NCBI GenBank assembly: GCA_913063505.1
Contig: CAJXYT010000006.1
Location: forward strand, 1-58,842
Reading direction: 5' to 3'
DNA from: an uncultured Gammaproteobacteria bacterium
Lineage (GTDB): Bacteria; Pseudomonadota; Gammaproteobacteria; Steroidobacterales; Woeseiaceae
Length of the DNA: 58,842 nucleotides
Within the stretch, counting starts at the first letter, position 1. The number at the start of each line of letters is the position of its first letter. The notes under the pieces are model-generated. The model was not told the DNA's origin and did no database searches. It worked only from the letters and a program-made list of their open reading frames with translations. Shown piece by piece: positions 1-9,859 of the stretch. A program made the translations under genes and the position numbers.

Positions 1-471
1 GACTGCGTTTCGATGCTGCGGATCCCAGCCTGTTCGAATCTTGAGGGTAACCGGCACTGAAACAGCAGCGACTACCTTCGTGAGGATCGACTCGACTAGT
101 TTCTCGTCCTGAAGCAACGCTGACCCTGCGAATTTCTTACAAACCTTCTTTGCCGGGCAACCCATATTGATATCGATGATTTGCGCGCCTCGAGCAACGC
201 AGGCGATCGCGGCTGAGGCCAGCTGGTAGGGGTCTGATCCTGCAATCTGCACAGCGACAGGCTCGGTATCTAGATCCAGGTCGAGGCGAAAGCGCGATTT
301 AGGGGTTTGCCAGAGACTGGTATCGGCGGTCGTCATCTCGGATGTGGTCATGCCAGCGCCAAAACGTCTGCAGATGCGCCGAAATGGCGCATCGGTCACT
401 CCTGTCATCGGCGCCAGCACGAACGGTTTGGTGATTGTATAGGGGCCGATCTTTAGCGGATCAAGATTCAC
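1..471 (-). CDS. dusB: tRNA-dihydrouridine synthase DusB (3' part cut by window edge)
   Basis: FMN enzyme that reduces uridine in the tRNA D-loop. The 157 visible codons include the N-terminal FMN-binding strand (VLAPMTGVTDAPFRR), the LDLDTEPVAVQIAGSDP segment and the family hallmark INMGCPAKKV, whose Cys is the catalytic residue of Dus enzymes. The GTG start overlaps the TGA stop of the upstream zinc-ribbon gene (GTGA), so translation is probably coupled. The order accB-accC-prmA-DUF3426-dusB is common in Gammaproteobacteria. The C-terminal half lies outside the window. DusB rather than DusA or DusC is inferred from this motif and context. Confidence 0.9.
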   Translation of the reverse strand, partial: MNLDPLKIGPYTITKPFVLAPMTGVTDAPFRRICRRFGAGMTTSEMTTADTSLWQTPKSRFRLDLDLDTEPVAVQIAGSDPYQLASAAIACVARGAQIIDINMGCPAKKVCKKFAGSALLQDEKLVESILTKVVAAVSVPVTLKIRTGWDPQHRNAV

Positions 472-1283
472 TTGAAATCGTCGATAGCGCAGCGCAACCG
501 GCGATCGGACAATCGGTAACAGACATTTAATTTGAATCCCGTTGCATCTTCAGTCGCCAATTTGATAGTTATCACGGCGTTGAAAGTGTTGCCAGGTTTA
601 ACCAGTTTTCGCGGGTCAAGATTGGTAGGTAAGTATTCGTTCGGATCCAGAATTTGGCTTCCGATGGGTTCCTTAAATCGGTCCGTCAATGAAATATTGA
701 TTAGAGGATACGGCAATGGACCGTCTGAATTATTGCCCAGCCGCGAATAGACAGTTAATGCTTCTTCATCTTCAATGTTGCCTTTTGTTATTTCAAATCG
801 CCATCCAGTAATGTCCCACGAGGGCTGAACAGGTCGGCCAAGGACTCGGTAGACTTGGCCGACTGTATTACTGAAAGCGGGAATAGTGGCAAGCGCTTCT
901 CTCGATTGGTGCATAAACTGCACGATAAGTATGAGCACCAGTGCGACGACGCCGGCAATGATGCTGATGCGATTGTTGTCGGACTCATCAGCATTCTGTG
1001 ATTTGTCGCCGCTGTCTTCCAGAGCTTTCTCCTCAGCGCCCTTTTCTGGAATAATGATCGTTGAGGTAAATCCGTCATCGGCATTGGTTATTTCCGGTCT
1101 GAGTTCCGACAGGTCTGCGCCGACTGTTTTCGGTGTTGGCTGTTTCGGCATTTGTTCAGTCAGATATAGAAGCGCGTTAAATACGTTTCCACAGCTACCA
1201 CAGCGGACCTTTCCAGCAGCCTGCTTCAGGACGTCAGCCGTAACTTTAAAAGCGATCTCACAATCAGGGCATTGGGTATACAT
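468..1283 (-). CDS. Zinc-ribbon and DUF3426 domain membrane protein
   Basis: A 271-residue protein. The N-terminus is an MJ0042-type zinc ribbon with two CxxC pairs (CPDCE near residue 5, CGSCG near residue 29). A charged, probably disordered linker follows, then one transmembrane helix at about residues 108-124 (IAGVVALVLILIVQFM) and a C-terminal DUF3426 domain that should lie in the periplasm. The function of this family is not established. It sits between prmA and dusB, and its stop overlaps the dusB start by 4 bases. The ATG start gives a complete zinc ribbon, which supports it. Confidence 0.85.
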   Translation of the reverse strand: MYTQCPDCEIAFKVTADVLKQAAGKVRCGSCGNVFNALLYLTEQMPKQPTPKTVGADLSELRPEITNADDGFTSTIIIPEKGAEEKALEDSGDKSQNADESDNNRISIIAGVVALVLILIVQFMHQSREALATIPAFSNTVGQVYRVLGRPVQPSWDITGWRFEITKGNIEDEEALTVYSRLGNNSDGPLPYPLINISLTDRFKEPIGSQILDPNEYLPTNLDPRKLVKPGNTFNAVITIKLATEDATGFKLNVCYRLSDRRLRCAIDDFK

Positions 1284-1298
1284 TTTAGTGCAGTGCGC

Positions 1299-2195
1299 TC
1301 AGCCCGCTCTCCGTTTTCCTGTCAATCGTGACCATATTTGGCCGTCCTGCTCCCTGAACACCGGAGGATCGAATTCGATCCAAGGTTCAAAGGCCGCCAT
1401 AACGTTATCGGCTTGTTCATATAATATGCCAGACAATGCAAGCATACCGAGCTCTCTGAGCGTTCGTGTGATGGATTCGGCAAACTGGATAAGTGGTCCG
1501 GCAAGGATATTGGCGACAACAACGTCAAATTCGCCAGTGATATCGATGGCGGCCCCAAGAACATTAAGATTTTTGCTAACTTCGTTGTCGCTGGCGTTCT
1601 GCCGGGTCGCCATCAGCGCCTGTGGATCAATATCTACGCCGGTTGCAGACGAACAACCGAGTTTTAATGCTGCGATCGCTAAAACGCCTGATCCACAGCC
1701 GTAATCGAGCACCGTCTTGCCGCCCAGTGACAAACGATCCAGCCACTCAAGACACAAAGCGGTTGTAGCATGGGTGCCGGTGCCGAACGCAAGTCCGGGG
1801 TCGAGATGAATAATGATTTCGTCGCCGCTCGGGGCGTCGTATCCCGTTGGGTATATCCAGAGTCGTTTGCCGAATTGCATCGGGCTAAAATCCTTGAGCC
1901 ACTCACGTTCCCACATGCGGTCTTCAAGAATTTCTGTTCGATGCGCAGGCAATTCAGACAAATGAAGTTCGCTGATGAGCGCGGCCTTGAGCGCTTGCAG
2001 ATCGATGTCCGGGGAGAACATTCCCGTAATCGTGGTGTTCGTCCACAGAGGCGTTTCACCGGGCCCAGGCTCGAGCACCGGATTGTCGCCGGCATCTGTC
2101 AACGTGACCGAGCTGGCACCGAAGCGTTCGAAAATCTCTTCGACAGCCTCAGCGTTCAGCGCGCCGAGGTTCATTACAAACTGGCGCCATGACAC
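1299..2195 (-). CDS. prmA: Ribosomal protein L11 methyltransferase PrmA
   Basis: SAM-dependent methyltransferase that trimethylates ribosomal protein L11. Its 298 residues match the usual family length. An N-terminal substrate-recognition domain is followed by a Rossmann methyltransferase domain with motif I (VLDYGCGSGVLAIAALKLG, about residues 164-182) and the catalytic-region motif VVANILAGPL. The HLDPGLAFGTGTHATT stretch is typical of PrmA. It is 17 bases downstream of accC and 15 bases upstream of the DUF3426 gene, all on the minus strand, consistent with one transcript. Confidence 0.95.
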   Translation of the reverse strand: MSWRQFVMNLGALNAEAVEEIFERFGASSVTLTDAGDNPVLEPGPGETPLWTNTTITGMFSPDIDLQALKAALISELHLSELPAHRTEILEDRMWEREWLKDFSPMQFGKRLWIYPTGYDAPSGDEIIIHLDPGLAFGTGTHATTALCLEWLDRLSLGGKTVLDYGCGSGVLAIAALKLGCSSATGVDIDPQALMATRQNASDNEVSKNLNVLGAAIDITGEFDVVVANILAGPLIQFAESITRTLRELGMLALSGILYEQADNVMAAFEPWIEFDPPVFREQDGQIWSRLTGKRRAG

Positions 2196-2212
2196 CGTGG
2201 TGGTACTCCGTG

Positions 2213-3556
2213 CTAGGTGAGACCGAGTCGTTTCTCGAGATAGTGGATGTCCGTACCACCCACCTGAAATGCGGCATGCTGAAATATTTCCTGATGCAGC
2301 GGCACATTTGTCTTGATTCCTTCAATGACGATTTCACTCAACGCGTTTTTCATTCGAGCAAATGCCGCTTCGCGCGACTCACCATGCACAACCAGTTTAC
2401 CGATCATCGAGTCGTAATACGGCGGTACTTTATAGCCGCTGTAAATGTGACTTTCCACACGTACGCCAGGTCCACCTGGAGGGTGCCACAGTGTGACCAG
2501 ACCAGGTGACGGCATGAAATTCTTCGGATCCTCAGCGTTAATGCGACACTCGATAGCGTGGCCCTGCATTTTCACATCGTCCTGGGTGTAGCTGAGCTTT
2601 TCTCCGCTGGCGATACGCAGCTGTTCACGGACAATATCGATTCCGGTAATCATCTCGGTAACAGGATGCTCTACCTGTAGACGCGTATTCATTTCGATGA
2701 AATAAAATTCATCGTTTTCATACAGAAACTCGAAGGTACCGGCGCTTCGATAACCAATGTCCTTACAGGCTTGTACGCATCGCTCGCCGATCCGGTTTCG
2801 CTGCTCCTCAGTAATGCCAGGTGCGGGTGCCTCTTCTATCACCTTCTGGTGGCGGCGCTGCATCGAGCAGTCGCGCTCACCAAGATGAATTACATTGCCA
2901 TGTGTGTCCGCCAGAATCTGAAACTCGACATGCCGCGGCGTTTCGAGAAACTTCTCCATGTACACGACATCATTATTGAATGCGGCGCGAGCTTCAGCTT
3001 TGGTTACAGTTATGGCGGCGATTAACGATGCCTCGGCGTGCACCACGCGCATACCGCGCCCGCCACCTCCACCAGAAGCTTTAATTATTATTGGATAGCC
3101 AATTTCCCTGGCGATACGCATATTTTCGTCAGGGTCTTCGCCCAGCTCACCATCTGACCCAGGAACGCAAGGGACGCCAGCTTTCTTCATTGCAGCGATA
3201 GCCGATACTTTGTCACCCATCAGGCGGATGGCATCTGCTTTTGGCCCGATGAACGTGAAGCCGCTGGATTCAACGCGCTCCGCGAAATCGGCGTTCTCGG
3301 ACAAGAAGCCGTAGCCGGGATGTATTCCAGTTGCATCAGTCACTTCAGCTGCACTTATTATGGCAGGCATATTCAGGTAGCTGTCGATCGCTTGCGGCGG
3401 TCCAATACAAACAGTTTCGTCAGCGCGCAGTACGTGCTTAAGATTATTGTCCGCTGTCGAGTGCACTGCGACGGTCTTGATTCCCATCTCGCGACAGGCA
3501 CGTAAAATACGGAGGGCGATTTCGCCACGATTGGCTATTACAATTTTTTCGAGCAT
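2213..3556 (-). CDS. accC: Acetyl-CoA carboxylase, biotin carboxylase subunit
   Basis: ATP-dependent carboxylation of biotin on AccB, the first half-reaction of acetyl-CoA carboxylase in fatty acid synthesis. Its 447 residues are the normal length. Visible features are the start [20 protein letters not shown], the glycine-rich ATP-grasp loop [12 protein letters not shown], the EAPAPG segment and the catalytic region [17 protein letters not shown] Shine-Dalgarno AAAAAGG precedes the ATG. It follows accB by 14 bases, the conserved accBC arrangement. Confidence 0.97.
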   Translation of the reverse strand: MLEKIVIANRGEIALRILRACREMGIKTVAVHSTADNNLKHVLRADETVCIGPPQAIDSYLNMPAIISAAEVTDATGIHPGYGFLSENADFAERVESSGFTFIGPKADAIRLMGDKVSAIAAMKKAGVPCVPGSDGELGEDPDENMRIAREIGYPIIIKASGGGGGRGMRVVHAEASLIAAITVTKAEARAAFNNDVVYMEKFLETPRHVEFQILADTHGNVIHLGERDCSMQRRHQKVIEEAPAPGITEEQRNRIGERCVQACKDIGYRSAGTFEFLYENDEFYFIEMNTRLQVEHPVTEMITGIDIVREQLRIASGEKLSYTQDDVKMQGHAIECRINAEDPKNFMPSPGLVTLWHPPGGPGVRVESHIYSGYKVPPYYDSMIGKLVVHGESREAAFARMKNALSEIVIEGIKTNVPLHQEIFQHAAFQVGGTDIHYLEKRLGLT

Positions 3557-3570
3557 ACCTTTTTGCTCGC

Positions 3571-4035
3571 TTAGCCGTTTTGGCGCTGATCGATGACGAT
3601 CAGGGTTTGTCCGAATTCGACAGGCTCACCATTTTGCATGCGAATCGATTTGACCACGCCTGATACGTCGGCTTCGATCGGGTTCATCATTTTCATCGCT
3701 TCGATGATACACAGCGTGTCGCCATTATTGATGCGATCGCCGACCTGAACGAAGGGTGCGGAGTCAGGTGATGACGCGGCGTAGAACGTGCCGACCATCG
3801 GGGCTGTAACCTCATAGCCATCTTCTTCGACTTCAGTAGGGGCGGCTGGTGCGACGAGAGGCGCGGCAGCCGGTATTGCTGCGGGAGCGGCCGTAGCTAT
3901 TTGTGCAGGCGCCACTGCAATACCCGGCGCGTATCGGCTGATACGAACCGATTCTTCACCCTCAGTGATTTCGATCTCGGCGATTCCCGACTCGTCCAAT
4001 AATTCAATGAGTTTTTTTACTTTTCTTATGTCCAT
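3571..4035 (-). CDS. accB: Biotin carboxyl carrier protein of acetyl-CoA carboxylase
   Basis: Carries the biotin that AccC carboxylates and the carboxyltransferase uses. The start chosen gives 154 residues beginning [17 protein letters not shown], the family N-terminus, with GAGGGG just upstream; a longer frame to 4119 would run into aroQ. An Ala/Pro-rich hinge at about residues 50-75 separates the N-terminal part from the biotinyl domain. The biotin-accepting lysine is in EAMKMMN near residue 117. It is 8 bases downstream of aroQ and just upstream of accC. Confidence 0.96.
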   Translation of the reverse strand: MDIRKVKKLIELLDESGIAEIEITEGEESVRISRYAPGIAVAPAQIATAAPAAIPAAAPLVAPAAPTEVEEDGYEVTAPMVGTFYAASSPDSAPFVQVGDRINNGDTLCIIEAMKMMNPIEADVSGVVKSIRMQNGEPVEFGQTLIVIDQRQNG

Positions 4036-4043
4036 TTTTCCCC

Positions 4044-4487
4044 TCAGTCCTTGCCGATGCTCTGACTGGCCGCTTGCAGGGCGAGTTCGTAACCGTACGC
4101 CCCGAAACCGAACAGACAACTGCTCGCGATGTCACTGAAATAACTGTTATGGCGAAACTCTTCACGAGCAAACGTATTGCTCAGGTGAATTTCGATAAAT
4201 GGAATCTGGACCGCCAAGAAGGCATCTCGTAAGGCAACGCTTGTATGTGTGAGGCCGCCGGGATTCAGAACGATGAATTCGACCCCATCGACCGCGGCCT
4301 GTTGGACCTTGTCGATAAGCTCGTGCTCGGCATTACTTTGAAAGCAATCCAACTCGTGTCCGAGCTCCTTTGCGAGATCAACACAGCGTTTCTCGATGCC
4401 TTCAAGGCGAGTTGCGCCATAGATATCGGGTTCACGTGAACCCAGTAGGTTCAGGTTGGGACCGTTGAGAAGTAATAAAGAGGACAT
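4044..4487 (-). CDS. aroQ: Type II 3-dehydroquinate dehydratase
   Basis: Dehydrates 3-dehydroquinate to 3-dehydroshikimate in the shikimate pathway. At 147 residues it has the compact type II length. Signatures are [19 protein letters not shown] at the N-terminus (with the catalytic Tyr), [16 protein letters not shown], and [18 protein letters not shown] with the active-site His. aroQ directly upstream of accB is a frequent gammaproteobacterial arrangement. Confidence 0.96.
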   Translation of the reverse strand: MSSLLLLNGPNLNLLGSREPDIYGATRLEGIEKRCVDLAKELGHELDCFQSNAEHELIDKVQQAAVDGVEFIVLNPGGLTHTSVALRDAFLAVQIPFIEIHLSNTFAREEFRHNSYFSDIASSCLFGFGAYGYELALQAASQSIGKD

Positions 4488-4568
4488 TTCGAGGGGTTCG
4501 CAGCCAGATAGCCGAAGATGGCCGCGATTCTAACCGTTTTCTCGGGATTTACTACAACTTTCGTACGC

Positions 4569-5177
4569 TCACAGTTGATTTAGTACTGAGCGGGCCTCTG
4601 CGCTTGTGATCTCAGTGCGATCGAGGCGAGTCATGACATCAACAATGGTGTCGAGATGAGACTGATGCAGCTCGCCAATGTAGGAGCTCAGCAATTCGCC
4701 ATTAGAGGAAACGAACATCGTAAATGGTAGTCCGACGAATTCAATGCCAGACGATTCCGCGATGGCCATAGCATCCTGTTGGCCGACGAGTATCGGGTAA
4801 TTAAATTCGGCAGTTTCTGCGTAGTTAGCCACTGGCTCAGGATAGTCTACTGCAATACCAATGACCTGAAACTCATTGCCACCTTGCTCGGCCTGAAATG
4901 CTTTTAAGAGCGGAATTTCGCGGCGGCAAGGCGCACACCATGTTGCCCAGAAATTCAAAATACGGTTTTTACCGCTCCATTCGGAAAAGTCGTGATCGAC
5001 TCCAGCCATGTCCGGCAACGTAAATGCTGGGTGCGTAAGCACTTTGAGCGCTTGCGGCTGTTCTATTGGTAGAGGCGCAGGCGCAGGCGCCTCAACCGAT
5101 ATTTGCGCGGCATAGAAAAGAACGCCTGCCATCAGCACGACGAACGCCGATGTGGAAATCAGAAACATGCGAGACAC
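4569..5177 (-). CDS. TlpA/ResA-like membrane-anchored thioredoxin
   Basis: A 202-residue thiol-disulfide oxidoreductase of the TlpA/AhpC-TSA group. One N-terminal hydrophobic segment (about residues 5-25) anchors or secretes the thioredoxin domain to the periplasm. The active site is WATWCAPC near residue 80, followed by the expected cis-Pro region (VGLPFTMFV). It follows dsbD by 12 bases, so it probably receives electrons from DsbD. Its target (cytochrome c maturation or general reduction) cannot be read from the sequence. Confidence 0.88.
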   Translation of the reverse strand: MSRMFLISTSAFVVLMAGVLFYAAQISVEAPAPAPLPIEQPQALKVLTHPAFTLPDMAGVDHDFSEWSGKNRILNFWATWCAPCRREIPLLKAFQAEQGGNEFQVIGIAVDYPEPVANYAETAEFNYPILVGQQDAMAIAESSGIEFVGLPFTMFVSSNGELLSSYIGELHQSHLDTIVDVMTRLDRTEITSAEARSVLNQL

Positions 5178-5189
5178 GTTGAGACCCTG

Positions 5190-7454
5190 CTAGTAAATGG
5201 TTTGAGCGGACATGCTATCCGATACCGAGAGTGCTTGCCTGACATGCATAGCAAAAGCGTCGGCCTTCATATACCCAACAACTTCATAGCCGTGCCGTTG
5301 TACGCCGTTTGTGTCGAAGAAAATAATTGTCGGCGGACCGAATACGCCAAAGCGCTCCAGCAGGACCTGATCAATTTCGTCGTTCGCTGTGACATCAGCC
5401 TGCAGCCAAACGGTGTTTGATAGCGCTGCCTGTACTGCCGCATCGGAGAACGTGTATTCCTCCATTTCTATGCACGACACACACCAGTCAGCGTAAAAAT
5501 CGAGCATGACGGTCTTGTCATTACTCGAGGCAGCTGCGATTTTTCGATCAAGATCGTCAACAGACTTAATGCGTTGGAAGGGCAGTTCATGGGCAGCCTC
5601 TACAAGCGCGCTTGTTCCACCAACATTGATACTCGCCAGCGGTTTCAGTGGATTACTACCGCCATTCAAGGAGCCCAGCAGCAAAATAATGCCGTAAATT
5701 ATCGTGAGAAAGCCGAATCCTTTGCCAAGTTTCTGTGATCCATTTGAATTGGCCGTTAGCGTCGTCATGCCACCCATAAAGACGCCAGCCATGAAAATGA
5801 GCACCGCCCATAGCATCATTGTTACGGGGCCAGGAAGAATTCTCGACAGCATCCAGATTGCGAGACCCAGCATCATGAAGCCAAATGCATTCTTGACAGC
5901 AACCATCCAGCCGCCAGCTTTTGGCAGTAACTTACCTTGAGCGGCCCCAACAGCCAGCAGTGGAGCACCCATGCCCAGGCTCATTGCGAACAGAGCACTG
6001 CCACCGCGCAGCATATCGCCGGTCTGAGCAATTACGGTCAATGCAGCGATCAACGCGGGCGCTACGCAGGCAGTGACGATCAACGAAGACAGGGCACCCA
6101 TCACAAATGCGCCAATCATCGTGCCACTCCTTTGGTTGCCGCTAATGCCCGATAACTTGCTCTGAATAACGCTTGGCATCTGCAAGTCATAAGTACCGAA
6201 CATACCGAGTGCGAGAACCACAAACAGTCCGGCAAATAAAATCAATATCCATGGCTGATTAAACGTAGCCTGTAGTTGAAGTCCGAGAGCCGCAGCAGCG
6301 ATTCCCGCGCCGGTGTACACAATCGCCATGCCCATCACATAACTAAGCGCCAACGTGAATCCACGCCTTGAGCTGACGTCATCACCTTCGCCAGCAATAA
6401 TGCCGGAGAGAATGGGCACCATCGGTAATACGCATGGCGTAAACGCCAGGCCAAGTCCCACAAGAAAAAACAGTCCCGCTGCAACCCAGATGCTGGATTC
6501 TGTAATGATATGCGCAAGTCGGGCTTGTTCGGAAACCGGCGCGTTGGAGGCGCTAATCTTCGAAAGGTCGATTGTCGCTGTCGCCTCTGGAAGGCTGACA
6601 GTCAGAACCTTTGATACCGGCAGGTAGCAAATACCGTCGACCTTGCAGCCCTGATAGTTGAGTTCAATCTCAAGGTCCATCGCTTCGGGCGTAGCGCGAG
6701 CGATAGCAACCCTGCCGAAAACTTCATCGAAATATACTTCTTGCTCACCCAGCCATTCGTCGGTTTTTACTTTGCCCTTAGGTAAGTCCAGCTGGCCTGC
6801 TTTCGCTTTGTTGCTTAACGACATGACCGAAATCTTGCTCTTGTACAGGTAATAGTCAGGCAGGAGATGAATGCCAAACTCGATGTTGTTGCCATCGACG
6901 GCAAAAGCGTCGGGAATGAAAACCTCGTCGGCCGGCAGCACAGCATCAATTGAGTTGCCTGACAGGCTCGCGAAACTTAGCCTCTTTGAGGCGCTGGAAC
7001 CCTTTAGTTTGATAGGCTCAACCCAGGATTGAGGCATGTAGCAATAGCCCGAATCGAGACAGCCTCGACTATCGATAGTCAAAGACAGGGTGGTTGGTGC
7101 ATCACCCTTAACGATATAAGGGATTCGCACGGAGAAGTTTCCACGGTAGACAACCTGCTCTCCAAAAAACTCGTCGTCATGTACTTCGCCGTCCGGCAGT
7201 TCTGGTTCACCGAGTACAATCTCCGCCTCGCTGACCCAGAATTTGAACTCGTCACGATACATATAGGCACCGTCTTCGACGGCCCAGTCGATCTCAAGGG
7301 CTACACCTTTATCATGAACGACATAGTGGAATACCTCTGCCGGCGGAGCAGGGCGGTCGTCAGCCACAATCGCTGCTGAGAAGAGGAGCAAGCTAGCGAA
7401 TGCCATAAAATGTTTGTTAGGCAATGTTATGGATATTTTTTGGGAGATACTCAT
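5190..7454 (-). CDS. dsbD: Thiol:disulfide interchange protein DsbD with duplicated N-terminal domain
   Basis: Moves reducing equivalents from cytoplasmic thioredoxin across the inner membrane to periplasmic thiol proteins. At 754 residues it is much longer than the roughly 565 of E. coli DsbD. After a signal segment (about residues 17-31) there are two successive DsbD-alpha type Ig-like domains, each with a Cx5C pair: C132/C138 in GCLDSGYCY and C270/C276 in GCKVDGICY. The membrane domain follows, with redox cysteines in AFTPCVLPMVP (C341) and TACVAPALIA. The C-terminal thioredoxin-like domain has WCVSC (C658, C661). The upstream region is shared with the divergent groES promoter. Confidence 0.93.
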   Translation of the reverse strand: MSISQKISITLPNKHFMAFASLLLFSAAIVADDRPAPPAEVFHYVVHDKGVALEIDWAVEDGAYMYRDEFKFWVSEAEIVLGEPELPDGEVHDDEFFGEQVVYRGNFSVRIPYIVKGDAPTTLSLTIDSRGCLDSGYCYMPQSWVEPIKLKGSSASKRLSFASLSGNSIDAVLPADEVFIPDAFAVDGNNIEFGIHLLPDYYLYKSKISVMSLSNKAKAGQLDLPKGKVKTDEWLGEQEVYFDEVFGRVAIARATPEAMDLEIELNYQGCKVDGICYLPVSKVLTVSLPEATATIDLSKISASNAPVSEQARLAHIITESSIWVAAGLFFLVGLGLAFTPCVLPMVPILSGIIAGEGDDVSSRRGFTLALSYVMGMAIVYTGAGIAAAALGLQLQATFNQPWILILFAGLFVVLALGMFGTYDLQMPSVIQSKLSGISGNQRSGTMIGAFVMGALSSLIVTACVAPALIAALTVIAQTGDMLRGGSALFAMSLGMGAPLLAVGAAQGKLLPKAGGWMVAVKNAFGFMMLGLAIWMLSRILPGPVTMMLWAVLIFMAGVFMGGMTTLTANSNGSQKLGKGFGFLTIIYGIILLLGSLNGGSNPLKPLASINVGGTSALVEAAHELPFQRIKSVDDLDRKIAAASSNDKTVMLDFYADWCVSCIEMEEYTFSDAAVQAALSNTVWLQADVTANDEIDQVLLERFGVFGPPTIIFFDTNGVQRHGYEVVGYMKADAFAMHVRQALSVSDSMSAQTIY

Positions 7455-7552
7455 AGTGCTTAGGGCCCTTTAAGGACGGTGATTGTTACGCCTATTTGAG
7501 CGTTTGTCACCGACTCATGCCCAGTTTCTTATCCTTTGTTAGAAAAAATGCA

Positions 7553-7580
7553 CTTGAAATCCTTCGTTCTAGGCCTATTA
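7553..7580 (+). promoter_or_regulatory. RpoH (sigma-32) type promoter of groES-groEL
   Basis: CTTGAAA at 7553-7559 matches the heat-shock -35 element. GCCTATTA at 7573-7580, after a 13-base spacer, partly matches the CCCCATNT -10 element (5 of 8). It lies about 95 bases upstream of groES and directly abuts the CIRCE operator. This is assigned by pattern only. Confidence 0.7.
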
Positions 7581-7607
7581 TTGGCACTCATTGCGACCGA
7601 GTGCTAA
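7581..7607 (+). promoter_or_regulatory. CIRCE operator (HrcA binding site)
   Basis: The arms TTGGCACTC (7581-7589) and GAGTGCTAA (7599-7607) are separated by 9 bases, the exact CIRCE geometry with one mismatch from the TTAGCACTC consensus. It begins right after the RpoH-like -10, so bound HrcA would cover the transcription start. The groE operon is therefore predicted to be both activated by RpoH and repressed by HrcA. Confidence 0.93.
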
Positions 7608-7673
7608 CAAGTGTCGGTAGGGAAGACCGCCATAAGTCGGTTATAAATCAATAATTTATAGGAGAAATGCACC

Positions 7674-7964
7674 ATGAAGATGCGTCCGCTTCATGATCGG
7701 GTAATAGTTAAGCGCATGGAAGAAGAGCGCACATCACCCGGCGGAATCGTCATTCCTGACGCTGCGACAGAAAAGCCTATCAAAGGTGAAGTTGTAGCTG
7801 CAGGTAACGGCAAGATCCTCGAGAACGGCGATGTTCGCGCTCTCGACGTCAAAGTTGGTGACCAAGTCCTCTTCGGCAAATACGCCGGTACAGAGGTCAA
7901 AGTTGAAGGTGAAGAGCTGCTCGTGATGAAGGAAGACGACATCATGGCGGTAATTGAAGCTTAA
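7674..7964 (+). CDS. groES: Co-chaperonin GroES
   Basis: Forms the heptameric lid of the GroEL folding chamber. Its 96 residues are the usual length. It begins [14 protein letters not shown] and contains the mobile-loop region [14 protein letters not shown] and the conserved [15 protein letters not shown] Shine-Dalgarno AGGAG lies at 7660-7664; the second in-frame ATG (7680) would shorten it by two residues. It is followed by groEL after 16 bases. Confidence 0.98.
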   Translation: MKMRPLHDRVIVKRMEEERTSPGGIVIPDAATEKPIKGEVVAAGNGKILENGDVRALDVKVGDQVLFGKYAGTEVKVEGEELLVMKEDDIMAVIEA

Positions 7965-7968
7965 TTAA

Positions 7969-9633
<1,665 letters not shown>

Positions 9634-9662
9634 GCCGCTTGCTTTTCCAGCGAAATAAGAAG

Positions 9663-9688
9663 GCCCGGCATTCGCCGGGCTTTTTTTT
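9663..9688 (+). terminator. Intrinsic terminator of groES-groEL
   Basis: A perfect 7-bp stem GCCCGGC (9663-9669) / GCCGGGC (9674-9680) with an ATTC loop is followed by eight T residues (9681-9688). Confidence 0.95.
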
Positions 9689-9757
9689 GGCGGTGCAAAA
9701 TCTCTTCCGTGCTATCTTTCACAGTAGGTCGATCAGAAGAATAACAAGGTAAGCGCT

Positions 9758-9859
9758 ATGCATAACTCATACAGATTCAATGGCTCTTTCATCCTGCTTT
9801 GTACAGCTCTCGTCGCAGGCTGCGACTTCCTTGAAAGCAACGCAGGAATAATCAAATAA
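9758..9859 (+). CDS. Candidate 33-residue lipoprotein upstream of metA
   Basis: A 33-codon frame with a Shine-Dalgarno-like AAGGT about 8 bases before its ATG. The product has polar N-terminal residues, a hydrophobic core (SFILLCTALVAG) and a lipobox ending LVAGC with Cys22, leaving a mature peptide of about 12 residues. The TAA stop directly abuts the metA ATG. This resembles the tiny entericidin-like or leader lipoproteins often missed by annotation. No homologue is recognised; a leader with a purely regulatory role is the alternative. Confidence 0.55.
   Translation: MHNSYRFNGSFILLCTALVAGCDFLESNAGIIK

Noticed and set aside
886-1704. Long 272-codon plus-strand frame antisense to the DUF3426 gene and prmA
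   Set aside because: It is a shadow frame rich in Ser/Arg/Pro without motifs; both opposing genes are well supported.
9689-9757. Possible SAM riboswitch upstream of metA
   Set aside because: Only 69 bases separate the groEL terminator and the small lipoprotein frame, with no SAM-I or SAM-II core.
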